A stretch of DNA of 64,000 bases from Siphonodentalium dalli. Lineage: Eukaryota > Mollusca > Scaphopoda > Gadilida > Siphonodentaliidae. Below, in pieces: positions 22,205-33,873 of this stretch (position 1 is the stretch's first letter; every line of letters begins with the position of its first letter). Made by a program: the position numbers and the translations under genes. The stretch spans positions 206,197,934 to 206,261,933 of the forward strand of contig CP136063.1 of the NCBI GenBank assembly GCA_032622095.1, given 5' to 3'. The notes below the pieces were generated by a model. That model did no database searches and had not been told where the DNA came from. It was given only the letters and a program-made list of their open reading frames with translations.

Positions 22205-23359
22205 ACCATCTTATGTTCGATAATCGAAACGCGTCATAAATGCAAAGTTACACATGGATTTCTTGTCTAAAATTCCTCGTTGTTTTTGTAAAATAAAAAT
22301 ATGTTATTTTTGGATTGCCATAAATTGTTGTGTGTATAGCCCGCTATCGCCGAGGTTTACTGCGCTGTCCATATCACTATGAATCTGATTTAATATGAAC
22401 AGACAGCTGCGCGGCGTACTCGGACATTTTTACTTCATAAAGATGGCAATAATAACATCAGTTTTGCGTAATTTTAATTTATCGTCAGAAATGAATTATT
22501 TATCTTTAAAAATAATAAACAGTCGACAATGAGGACCAGCTGAAAAGGCCTACATCTTCAATACACTGTGGAATTGTCGTTTAGGCCTTAAAGCCTATCC
22601 GTAATTCTTCTACTACCAGAGCGACACTTTTGTTTTTTAAATAAAAAATTCATTCGTCATAATAACACAAGTAACGAATACATAAACAAAAAACAGTAGA
22701 TAAAACAGGGGGGGGGGGGGGTGAAAAAAAAAATCCGGCCCGGCATGGGTCACCAACAAGCAATTTTTTCCGCAACTAAAAAAAAAATGTCCTGCTTGTT
22801 TTTTAGTGTTTTGGCAATGAGTTGGGCTTCAAACCCACTTTGAATGAGAGAAATAATGTAATTCTAACTGTAAACTGACTGCAGGCAGTTATCGTGTTGT
22901 ATTTTGTTGCAAATTTTGAAATCCAAGATGGCCGCTGGCAGCCATGTTTTTTTGGCCGAATGACCTCAAAATGACTCATTCCTATTTACATGTCCATGTT
23001 AACATCCATGATAAATAGTATGCACAGAAATTCATATATCCCCCCCCCCCCCCGCAAATCTCTGTTTTAGTGTTAAAATGGGGGTGGGTGTCAAAAAATG
23101 GTCGGAAAAAAATTTGGCGGTGGGGGTGGGTGGGTACAAAAAATGATCGAAAGGGAAAAAATGCCATACGTGCCTGAATTTTTTTTTCGACCCCCCCCCC
23201 CCCCTGGATAAAACAGAGTAATTTATAATATTTGCACGGCAGACACTGTTGATTGATCGTACCCCCCCCCCATCCATCCACGAACGCGATAATTTTTCCG
23301 AACCCGCGGCATCTGGGCATATGAATCGCGAGTGTCAGTTAACAGGTTAACATAGGAGT
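22205..23359. other. Non-coding stretch with several G/C homopolymers
   Basis: A G run near 22709-22721 and C runs near 23041-23053, 23191-23204 and 23261-23270. The overlapping minus-strand open frames at 22982-23320 owe their length to these tracts. No gene was recognised. Confidence 0.5.
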
Positions 23360-23546
23360 GACCACCCCAGGGTTCGCGCTGGCCCAAAATTTCCAGGTGC
23401 CAACAATGTTGCCATTTGCATTATTTTTAGAGCCACTTTATACTTTATGTTGCCACTTTTTTCCGACCAATATATTTTGGAGCCACTTTTGAAGAATTTT
23501 TTTTTTTAGTAATATATAGTAATATTTAGTAATATATATATATATA

Positions 23547-23762
23547 TCAATTGTTGAAAATTCTTCGTGATTTCATTTCTGACCATTTATGAAATGCCTT
23601 GCCAAAGTCAAATTCTGACATTAAAGGTCCTTCAATGGTAATTTTCATAAGAACATTTAAGTGAGGCACTGACAGTCTATTTCTCGATCTCGTCTTAATC
23701 ATGTTCTGATACGAGAACGCATTCTCACAATTAACTGTGGAGACCGACAGTTGTTTGAGCAT
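23547..23762 (-). pseudogene. hAT transposase C-terminal dimerisation domain (hATC)
   Basis: A 71-codon open piece carries the typical end of hAT transposases: LSVSTVNCENAFS, then IKTRSRNRL, then LNVLMKITIEGP, then a W....K.RRI ending. In the KIAA1586/ZNF862-like branch this segment mediates dimerisation of the DNA-cutting enzyme. The rest of the enzyme is missing upstream, so this is a remnant exon or a broken gene. It sits 180 bp inside the left terminus of the element, the expected place for the 3' end of the gene. Confidence 0.85.
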
Positions 23763-24442
23763 TCTTCATCGATGTGCAGTCTCGGGGTATCTGTACAGCG
23801 GCATGGTGCGAGTAACAATAACTATGCCATTAAACATATTTAATTACCATTCTTTTAGTAACAATAACACTTTGTCAAAATTAATAGAGATTTTCGGACG
23901 ATCCGAGTAAACCCGAGAAGTTCCGACTAACAATAATGATGCATTCTGAACTCCTCGACCTGTGACCTCTGGGGCCAAGCTGAAACGGTGACTGAATCTG
24001 ACGAGGTTTGCCGAATGAATAATGATGAACATGCGGTTAAAATCTCATCCAGTTGTACCAGTGGCATATTAAACAAGAAAACCATAATCAGAAATGGTAA
24101 CGCCACCAAGATTATAGTATTACATATAAATAGAAATTATAAAAAATACATAAAATATTTTGATAACAATTGCGTTTAAACAAGTAATCCTTCAAATTAT
24201 TACTAACAAAGCAAGTAAACGACTGTGGGGTCACTCAACAGATTATAAAGACTTGGACTTAGTATGCTGTAAATACTAAAATTTAAATGAAATAATTAAA
24301 AGATAAAATTTAGCAAGTAGTAAAAGTTAATTTTCTCTTTTTTTTTTGTTTGTTGTTAAATAAAGCAATAATTTAAATGTAGCATTTGATTTAAAAAAAA
24401 TGATTGACCGTGGCTCTTCCAATAATTGCGCGACTGACCTGG

Positions 24443-24690
24443 TCAATTGTTCTTAAGAAGTTGTTTTGAGAATTACTATGGAGGGAAATAGTTATGGCTG
24501 TGGCTTCGCAAGTAATTAACTTGGTGACGTGGTGTTAACAAATCTGAACTCCAGTAAACCAAGGACGCTCAATACCAAATATAAGGTAAATTAATAATTC
24601 TTTAGAAGTTGTTTTAAGATTTACTATGGAGGGAAAGAATTGTGGTGCTGGCTTCGCAACTATTTGACCTCATTGTAACAAATATAAATA
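24443..24690. repeat. Diverged tandem duplication, about 148-bp period
   Basis: GAAGTTGTTTTGAGAATTAC and TATGGAGGGAAA followed by GGCTTCGCAA occur at about 24457 and again at about 24605. The copies differ by substitutions and small indels. Confidence 0.65.
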
Positions 24691-25100
24691 TTAGTCACTC
24701 AGGCAATAGATGTATCTATTATGTATATTAAGTTATTGGGTCTTACGTGTCTTGAGATGTCTAAATAATTTTCGATGGACAGATCGCACAAGGGACCCAC
24801 GCCAATCTTCTGTTGGGATTCCAATTGTTGGCTTATTAAATATGCACATATGCTTAAGATACAGTCGCGCGCGAAGCACGCTCCCGTAAGTCAGGTTTTG
24901 GATCCCAGTTAATGAAAATATCATTGAAATAATCGGTTTCCCCCAATAAACATCCATATATTCAAAATACATGTTTTGGAGCAGAATTAGGCAGTCCATA
25001 TTGGACGCCATCATGGAATTTATTTTGTTTTGTTTTAATTTTCACACATATTTATTAGTTATGTGGATGGAGTTCTCATTAAACCTCACATCCTTATATT

Positions 25101-25625
25101 GGTTACAGTAATGCCCAAAGTAATTGACCACTTAACCAGATCAGACTTATTGGTAATTTTTCAGGATTTAAAATCCTGAAAAATTACAAATAATTCTGCT
25201 CTGGTTAAGTGGTCAATTACTTTGAACATTACTGTATGAGGATTGAGTTATCATTAAACCTCAAATCGTTATATTGGTTACAGTAATGCCCAAAGTAATT
25301 GACCACTTAACCACAGCAGAATTACGGGTATTTTTTCAGCATTTAAAATCCTGATAAATTACCCATTATTCTGCTGTGCTTAAGTGGTCAATTACTTTGA
25401 ACATTACTGAATGAGGATTGAGTTATCATTAAACCTCAAATCCTTATATTGGTTACAGTAATGCCCAAAGTAATTGACCACTTAACCACAGCATAATTAT
25501 GGGTAATTTTTCAGGATTTAAAATCATGAAAAAATACCCATAATTTTGCTGTGGTTAAGTGATCAATTACTTTGGACATTACTGTTTGTAGATGGAGTTA
25601 AACCTCACAACAGTTTGTTGGGGAT
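25101..25625. repeat. Three tandem 175-bp units, each a mariner-type hairpin
   Basis: Units start at 25101, 25276 and 25451, an exact 175-bp period. Each holds a near-palindrome with ends CAGTAATGCCCAAAGTAATT and its complement (25106-25234, 25281-25409, 25456-25584), usually flanked by TA. The TA target and CAGT-type end fit Tc1/mariner-like MITEs. The spacer (GAGTTATCATTAAACCTCA) is repeated too, so the array arose by tandem duplication and not by repeated insertion. Single arms of the same family occur near 54779-54847 and 58985-59062. Confidence 0.8.
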
Positions 25626-25689
25626 TTGGACCTTGACTTGGGACCTTTGGTTTTTAACTCAACAAATGCGCGTACACCATATACACAAA

Positions 25690-27474
25690 TTTCTTATGTA
25701 ACCAGAGTTTTTCTTGGATAAGATGAGTTTGAAGCCTGCTAACATTTCAAAATGTTGTCAGTTTTGTATTCCCTGCAGCGGAACTCGACGCATTGAAGCA
25801 AAAGTTACAAGAGATAAAATGTGTACGTAACGAGACTATAATACAAATGAAAAAATAAATTCAGGGAGGGGTGGGCGATACAGGGAACTAAGGGTTGAAC
25901 CGATATAAATTTATAGAGCGATAATGACCTATGTTGACATATTATGCATCTCAACTCTACTGAACATTGCAATAAGGCTGTAAAATAGGGGGTGTCAGAA
26001 TTTTAGTCATCTCTATATAGTGCCATAATAGTCATTTATGGACTTCTATAAGATGTTGGGTTGGTTATATGGACTCGGAGAAAAAGGGGTTTGTACCGAT
26101 GAACTGACATAAATTAGTGGAGCGATGTTGCCATGTAATATATCGCGACTGTACTAAAGCAGCAATGATATAAAATTGGGGGGGGGGTCTGAAATTATCT
26201 CTATGTCTATAGATGGCACCAGGATTATATAGAAAGGAATAGCAATTGATATACGTATACGGTATACTATAGTAATACCATAGACATATAAGTACAAGTA
26301 TCACGCGATACAATATTACGTAACGTGACTATACCGATGAAAGAAATAAATAAATTGGACCGGGATTAGAGGTTGGGTTGGTTATATGTGGATAATTGGA
26401 TATGGAATTCATACCGATGAAACGATACAAATTAGTGGAGCGATAAAGACCAATGTTGACACTTAGTCAGGCTATGCGGGAGAAAATAGGGGTTGATACG
26501 ATAGACCAAAATAAAATTGTCGGGTGATAATGACCAATGTTGATGTATAAAGTAACGCGACTGTACTGTCGCACAATTATTACATTATTTTTTATGTAAC
26601 CAGAGTTTTTCTTGGATAAGATGAGTTTGAAGCCTGCTTACATTTCAAAATGTTGTCAGTTTTGTATTGTCTGCAGCGGATCTCGACGCGTTGAAGCAAA
26701 AGTTACAAAAGATAAAATGTGTATGTGACGAGACTATAATACAAATGAAAAAATAAATTGAGGGAGGGGTGGGCGATATAGGGAACTAAGGGTTGAACCG
26801 ATATAAATTTGTAGAGCAATAACGACCAATGTTGACATATTATGCATATCAACTCTACTGTTGCAACAAGGCTATAAAATAGGGGGGTGTCAGAATCTTA
26901 GTCATCTCTATATAGTGCCAGAATAGTCATTTATGGAGTTCTATAAGATGTTGGGTTGGTTATATGGACTCGGAGAAAAAAGGGGTTTGTACCGATGAAG
27001 TTGATGAACTGACATAAATTAGTGGATCGATGTTGCCATGTAATGCATCGTGACTGTACTAAAGCAGCAATTATATAAAATTAGAGGGGGGGGGTCTGAA
27101 ATTATCTCTATAGTTGGCACCAGGATTATATAGAAAGGAATAGCAATTGATATACATATACGGTATACTATAGTAATACCATAGACATATAAGTACAAGT
27201 ATCACGAGATAAAATATTACGTAACATGACTATATACCGATGAAAGAAATAAATAAATTGGACCGGGATTAGAGGTTGGGTTGGTTATATGTGGATAATT
27301 GGATATGGAATTCATACCGATGAAACGATACAAATTAGTGGAGCGATAAAGACACTTAGTCAGGCTACGCGGGGGAAATAGGGGTTGATACGATAGACCG
27401 AAATAAATTTGTCGAGTGATAATGACCAATGTTGACGTATAAAGTAACGCGACTGTACTGTCACACAATTATCA
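25690..27474. repeat. Tandem duplication of an 898-bp unit
   Basis: TATGTAACCAGAGTTTTTCT at 25695 recurs at 26593 and homology continues to about 27474, with small indels and point changes. Each unit holds degenerate sub-repeats of about 200 bp sharing AATTAGTGGAGCGAT, AATGACCAATGTTGAC and CGCGACTGTACTG. No coding capacity. It lies inside the hAT element. Confidence 0.85.
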
Positions 27475-28009
27475 GGTAGAACCGGTCAAATATGACAGGG
27501 TACAGCACGTAATTATTTCCTAGATCGAAGAAATGATTTTTTTTTCGATGATAAAATTTAACATGGGATTTGCCATTAAAATCGATTTATGTCTATAAAA
27601 CTGTCATTTTTCAAAATTTTGAGCTGAAACTTGGTGTCTATGTGTGTAGTACTACTATATTCTTAAAATGGCAGAGTTCAGCGCGTAATTATGTTTTAGA
27701 TGGAAGAAATTGAATTTGTTTTCGATAAAAAATTTACAGCGTGTACGGCCTACGGGTCATTGAGTATGCTCAATTTTTGTAAACAAACTTTTGTCAATAG
27801 CCGTTTTGGTCAAACTAAACCTTCTTCGACCGGGACAGCAGATCCGAATAGTAGCTAAGATGTATTTAGATAGAATTATCAAAATAATATGACCGATCAG
27901 GGTACATTTTAAGAGAATAGAGTGGAGAAATCTTGGTGATAATTCCAGAAAATAAAGATGGATGGAGAATCACAATTAAACTTCCCACAATGCACTTCAC
28001 TAAACCAGG
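27475..28009. other. Non-coding stretch, nothing recognised
   Basis: AT-rich sequence without a recognisable gene or repeat terminus, between two tandem duplications inside the hAT element. Confidence 0.5.
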
Positions 28010-28475
28010 GGTTCTCAATGGGTTACACATTATTTTCAGTCTATCAGATTATTTATATTTTCAACAACAAGTGACTTTAAGTTTACAATTTCAGCCTATC
28101 CTGACTCAATCGATACGATTTATCATATTTTCATAAACATATTATACACCGGTGGCGTTAACTTTACAATTTCGGCATCTACGTGATTCTATCGGTACGA
28201 TTGAGTAATGGTACAAAACAAAATGTTCAAGAATACATTAGGGGCCCCCAATGGGTTATATATTATTTTCAGTCTATCAAATTATTTATATTTTCAACAA
28301 CATATTATTACACCGGTGACTTTAAGTTTACAATTTCAGCCTGTCCTGACTCTATCGATACGATTTATCATATTTTCATAAACATATTATACACCGGTGA
28401 CGTTAACTTTACAATTTCGGCATCTACGTGATTCTATCGGTACGATTGAGTAAGGTACACAAAATCTCCAAGAAT
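28010..28475. repeat. Tandem duplication of about 233 bp
   Basis: CAATGGGTTAYAYATTATTT and the words that follow (TTTATATTTTCAACAACA, CACCGGTGRCGTTAACTTT) occur from about 28010 and again from about 28243 with few differences. Confidence 0.8.
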
Positions 28476-29005
28476 ACATTCGCCCTGTCCACCACACAAT
28501 ATCAAACTCACAGAAGCTAGAAACACCACAGGTGGCGTAATGATGCAATGCGCGAACAGCGCAGCGGGGTAGCTGGGAATTCGATATTCAAAAGTCTGGA
28601 GTCATTTGGCTTGACTATACCCTCCGACATTACTAACAACAAGCCTCTAATTAACAAGCTTCTAAAGTCATTTAAATGCCAGCTCAGAGAAAATCACACA
28701 GAAAATTTCAGAACAAGTATGCGTGATGGTGTTTCAAAAACTGGAAATAATAAATTAAGAACATATCGACTTTTTAAAAGAGATATTGTCCTAGAACCCT
28801 ATCTCTTAAATACAGCGTCGCTAGCTGACCGCTCATCATTTACACGTCTAAGAATAAGTAATCATTCTCTTGCCATTGAAAAGGGTCGTCACGCCCAACC
28901 ACCGATTCCTTTAGCCAGAAGATTATGTGTTATGTGTAATGACGAAGCCATCGACGATGAGAGGCATTTCCTAATTGATTGTCCAACATTTCTTCCTATA
29001 CGGAA

Positions 29006-29962
29006 TGAACTCATTAAGTAGGAACAGGATTTGCGTGCCCGCCCGCAGGGCGGCACGAGGACGGTGTGGGCTCACCCGGAGGTCGCCCTTACGCCCTGTC
29101 TTGGATTTTCTTGGTTTTGTTGAGTACAATATGTCTAGGTCGTGGCTCAGGAGGGTCGGGTGAGGTGGGGTTCTATCTGTTAAGTGATGTTTTGTTCTTT
29201 TTCTTTTTGTTCTTTTTCTTGTTGTTTTTTCGTTTCTTCTTTTTTGGTGGTGGAGCACTCGATGGTGATGGTGGTGGAGGCTCATCTTCAGAGTCAGAGT
29301 CAGAGTCGGAGGTGGAGTAGTTATCGGAATCGTCTGCATAGATCCAAGATTTTGTGGGTGAAGGCTCATCTTCCCATTCATCGACCTCGGTGTCAGTGTC
29401 GCTTTCTCTCTTGGATTCGGTGGATTCTGCTTTGGGTGAAGGCTCCTGCTCGTGATACTCCGGATACTCCGGAGTCTTCGGAACAAAGTCAGAGGGGTCT
29501 TCTTCATCTGGCCGTGATGGTGGTGGTGATGGTGGTTCCATCTCCTGGGCGACAGACTGGGCCGGGATCGCAGCTGGATGGGCGGAGTCGACTGGTGGTG
29601 ATCCTGTCGGCTTTTTAGCTTTCCACGCAGCGAGTCTATCCGCATCTCTCTTTTTTCTTGATGGTGTTTTCGTCTTCTTTTTCTTCATCTTCTGTCGAGG
29701 TTTCCGTGCTGATCTGGTATTATCCGGTCCGTTCCCGGTAGGGAGCCCTGAAAAGAGCTTTGCCGGGCCGGTCTGGAAATCCAGAATCAGCTGGTATCCG
29801 CCTTTGTGAGCGTGGAGTGACCAGCTCAGACAAGGCGTGACATGCATGGCATCCAGCATGTTGGTGACACTAATTGGAATTAGCGGTGGCGAGTTCATCT
29901 TGAGAGGTGGCGATCCAAGCTCTCTGGAGGTCCGACTGCTAATGCTGGAGTGAACTCATTAA
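29006..29962 (-). mobile_element. 933-bp retro-insertion with 12-bp target duplication
   Basis: The insertion occupies 29018-29950 and is flanked by TGAACTCATTAA at 29006-29017 and 29951-29962. A 12-bp variable-length duplication points to target-primed reverse transcription and not to a cut-and-paste transposon. It is more GC-rich than its surroundings and carries one long minus-strand open frame. In that orientation it ends CAAATCCTGTTCCTAC with no poly(A). It encodes no reverse transcriptase, so it must have used enzymes in trans or be truncated. Confidence 0.8.
29173..29898 (-). CDS. ORF1-like basic/acidic protein of a nested retroelement
   Basis: An intact 241-codon frame with an ATG at 29898. 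The N-terminal 50 residues are mixed beta-like sequence (LSWSLHAHKGGYQLILDF). About 70-95 is a strongly basic segment with KTPSRKKRDADRLAAWKAKK. The middle is Pro/Glu-rich. From about 160 it is acidic (repeated DSD), and the end is a Lys-rich tail. A basic SPSRRRRD-like block following a short folded part recurs in ORF1-type proteins of invertebrate retroelements (recollection, unverified). RNA binding by the basic segment is an inference. The frame fills most of the 933-bp insertion, so it belongs to that element and not to the host. Confidence 0.65.
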   Translation of the reverse strand: MNSPPLIPISVTNMLDAMHVTPCLSWSLHAHKGGYQLILDFQTGPAKLFSGLPTGNGPDNTRSARKPRQKMKKKKTKTPSRKKRDADRLAAWKAKKPTGSPPVDSAHPAAIPAQSVAQEMEPPSPPPSRPDEEDPSDFVPKTPEYPEYHEQEPSPKAESTESKRESDTDTEVDEWEDEPSPTKSWIYADDSDNYSTSDSDSDSEDEPPPPSPSSAPPPKKKKRKNNKKKNKKKKNKTSLNR

Positions 29963-30135
29963 AATTATGGGTGACAATTTTATCAATTTTCGATTGATGA
30001 GTAGATTGGACCAACTCACACATATATTAGCCAATGGCACAGCTCAAATATGCTCCCAAATCTGCAACGTAGTCAAGCGGTTATTCGAGGCCAGATCACA
30101 GCTAAACTAGACAAATTACGTGTGTTGAATCATGT

Positions 30136-31240
<1,105 letters not shown>

Positions 31241-31379
31241 TAGAGTTACATCCCATTTTAAACAATCGGATATCCTCGGCAATTTCTGGCAATGCCGTAC
31301 TTGTGACGTTTCGAATACAATTGTTTGTGAAAATGACAGAAATGAATGATAGAGTTACTCCCCGTTGTACATAGCGTGA

Positions 31380-31811
31380 TATTTAAATATAATTATAAAC
31401 ATAGTATACATTCCTTTGGTTAGCTCGTGTTTCAGAATAAGGTCTTTCTTCATGTCATACTACAACCAGTTACGAACATGTTGTTAACATTCGCAGCACG
31501 GCATGTAGAACAGAACATAATATTTTTTGTCTCCATCGAATGATAGCCATTCGCGAGATATTTTCCACTCATTTCGGAATTTTCGTTTTGGCGAAATTGC
31601 AACTTTTTGTGGCGTTCTCGTGACATTGGACACTAGTATGTTGCTCGGTTTAGGTGGTGTAGCACACGTCGATGTTAAACCAACCACTGCATGTGTTTGG
31701 ACTATCGGTATTATCTGAATGTCCGAAGAAATCAGTAACTTTCTTCATTTTAGGAGGATGTTGCGTGTCTGATGCATTGTTGCTAAAATCTAACTTGCGC
31801 TTACGATTCAT
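31380..31811 (-). pseudogene. hAT transposase N-terminal zinc-finger region
   Basis: An ATG at 31811 opens MNRKRKLDFS and KKVTDFFG. After one frameshift comes KRKFRNEW, WLSFDGDKK and a CxxC-type ending near 31484. Further shifted pieces include NNMFVTGCS and KDLILKHELTKGM, matching the order seen in TTF/BED-like fingers of KIAA1586- and ZNF862-like hAT proteins, which bind DNA. At least two frameshifts and a stop break it. The KKVTDFF segment resembles a PCNA-binding peptide, but that is inference. It is about 1.1 kb inside the right terminus of the element, as expected for its 5' end. Confidence 0.7.
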
Positions 31812-32930
31812 ATGTGTTGTATGTCACCGTTTGTGAAAACTCGTTGTTGTTGTTGTGTGGTTTCCGGCCGCAGGCCGGTAGGATGTTCGGAACGCATTGT
31901 GCAGTTCCCTTCACCCTTTGTGAAAACTCAGTTACGAATGACATATTTATGGTAATTTATCTGGGGTCGTCCCGTTTTGCAGACACCTATTGTTTTCGGT
32001 AGGTTATGGTCGAGGTGTGAATAATCCTCTTAATGACTACTTAGGCCCTTCCTAGTTGGTTTGATTGGATTCTGGTTTTTTTCTGCCCTTTTGATTATGG
32101 GAAATAACGGAGGTTTGGATTGCATTTATGACTGATTATTAGTTATGGTTAATATAAAATGCATGCAAATATTATATAACCGAGGTACAAACATTAACGA
32201 ATTAGAAACAATGACAACAAACATGCCCAGTGACCGCATAACTTGGCCATTTCATTCAGGAACTCTACTTCGTCTATTTCGCCTGCCAAGTACACTCTTT
32301 TGAAATGCCGTCTTGAATTTTCCAAGGCACGATACTTTCTTTTCTGTGGTTTCACTTTGCCGCCCGCACTTATCTGTACTATTTTACATTCATTGAATGC
32401 TTATTCCTTCTTTATGAAGTCTATCAGCCGGAATATGTTTGGATGGGAGCCCGCTATCCTTAGTTGTAGTTTTCTGTGCCACCCTTCTATACGTGGTCCG
32501 TGGTCCTTTGTCTGCAAAGTGAGACTAACCCATTTATCTAACACCTACTATCAATACACAGCTTCCTAAAGATGTAGACTCGAGGAAGCCATTTGTTTGG
32601 CTAATGTTTGTCAAATTAGTGTCAATAGCCGTGCTTATATAGTGTTATTATCGAGTAGAAATTCGAAACCCTTTCATCACAGCGATAAAATAAGTCGATC
32701 TGCCATAAGCCGCGAATCTATTACAAGCTTTTAATTAGGACCCAATTAGCTATGTCGCGACCGGATATCAATGTGTGTTTTGTTTCCGACCGATTGACTG
32801 TAAATTTAAGCTTTATTATATGCCCGATGGGTACAAATTGCCAAATGCCAAAAAGCTAGGTGCCACTTTTTGTAGCCAATCGGGATTTTTTTGGAGCTAT
32901 TTCATTTTTTTATAGCAATTTGCTAATTTG
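31812..32930. other. 5' region of the hAT element, non-coding
   Basis: Between the transposase start and the right terminus. Near the end the words GCCAAATGCC and AATTTGGCAATAGGCAG form the subterminal repeats of the hAT family, also seen at 46.5 kb. No gene was recognised. Confidence 0.5.
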
Positions 32931-32960
32931 GCAATAGGCAGCGCGAACCCTGGACCACCC

Positions 32961-33336
32961 ACATGCTGTATCATTCTTGCCTGAATATCTCAGTGTCAAA
33001 AAGGAACATCACTCATTCAACTTATGTTTGACAATGACATGTTTAAATTTGTTGACATATGTTTACGAGCGTGTTATCGTGTGCACAGCATATTCCAAAT
33101 TCCATGATGTGCATGGGAATGCATATCGACTGTCAGTGTATATCGGTCAACGAGCTCCGATAACATTAGCTTCAATGCCATTCCTTGGGTTCTTATATTT
33201 CTCTTACCCATATAACATGACATCCATATAACATGACAGGATATTGAGAATAGAGATAATATACAACAGATCGTAGAATTAGGAACACACATAATTATGT
33301 ACATAATATACACCAATATCACGAGTCCCGATCAAC
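32961..33336. other. Non-coding stretch, nothing recognised
   Basis: The right flank of the hAT element. Short open frames here have no motif. Confidence 0.5.
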
Positions 33337-33480
33337 ATGGCGTATGGTCATCATCATTATTATCATCGCCGCCTTCATCATCATCGTCATCACCAACATC
33401 ATAATCATCAACATCATCATCTTATCGTCATCATCACCATTATCACTACCACAATCATTGTCGTCGTCGTCCCCACCCAC
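33337..33480. repeat. (CAT)n trinucleotide repeat
   Basis: An imperfect CAT/CGT microsatellite immediately left of a family A MITE. The His/Ile-rich frames across it are artefacts. Confidence 0.9.
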
Positions 33481-33535
33481 CCAACCGCGAATCCTGCATA
33501 CCAATATACGGGGGTTCTTCGTATGTACAATGCAG

Positions 33536-33873
33536 TTAACCCTTTACCCAACAAACCGGCCAAAACCGGCCAAATAAAGCTTCAACAGCCTAAAATATCT
33601 TCGGTCTGTCTCAATAGAACCATACAAATATGGATATCATTGGAACCGGCTCCTTGACCACATTGTGATAGTTACAGTTATGCCCTGTGCCAATGCATTC
33701 TCTTATATATGCGAGTCGACCATAGGTCGCCTCGCATATATAAGAGAATGCATTGGCCTAAAAAATAAAAAAAAATTAACACTTTTTACCATTTGTTCTT
33801 ACATTCTTTAACAATTTTTAATGTGTTAAGCCAATGCATTGGCACAGGGCCGTTCTGTTGGGTAAAGGGTTAA
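33536..33873 (+). mobile_element. TTAA-flanked MITE family A lacking the second hairpin
   Basis: The element is 33540-33869 with TTAA on both sides. The first 69-nt hairpin is intact at 33689-33757. Where other copies have the second, this one has only GCCAATGCATTGGC at 33830-33843, which is 55 nt shorter. The difference is one 49-nt core plus one ATGCAT. Confidence 0.9.

Larger units (their letters stand above)
28548..30110 (+). pseudogene. LINE reverse-transcriptase protein, C-terminal end, split by an insertion
   Basis: Codons from 28548 to 29017 encode a non-LTR retrotransposon C-terminal region. It has RLRISNHSL followed by a zinc-knuckle-like CVMC...DDERHFLIDCP motif and RNEL. The frame is cut at 29018 by a 933-bp insertion. 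It resumes after the duplicated target at 29963 and stays open to a TAG at 30110. Removing the insertion and one target copy restores one continuous frame, so the LINE was still readable when it was hit. The reverse-transcriptase core is absent: this is a 5'-truncated copy, or its upstream part has been lost. It lies inside the large hAT element. Confidence 0.85.
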
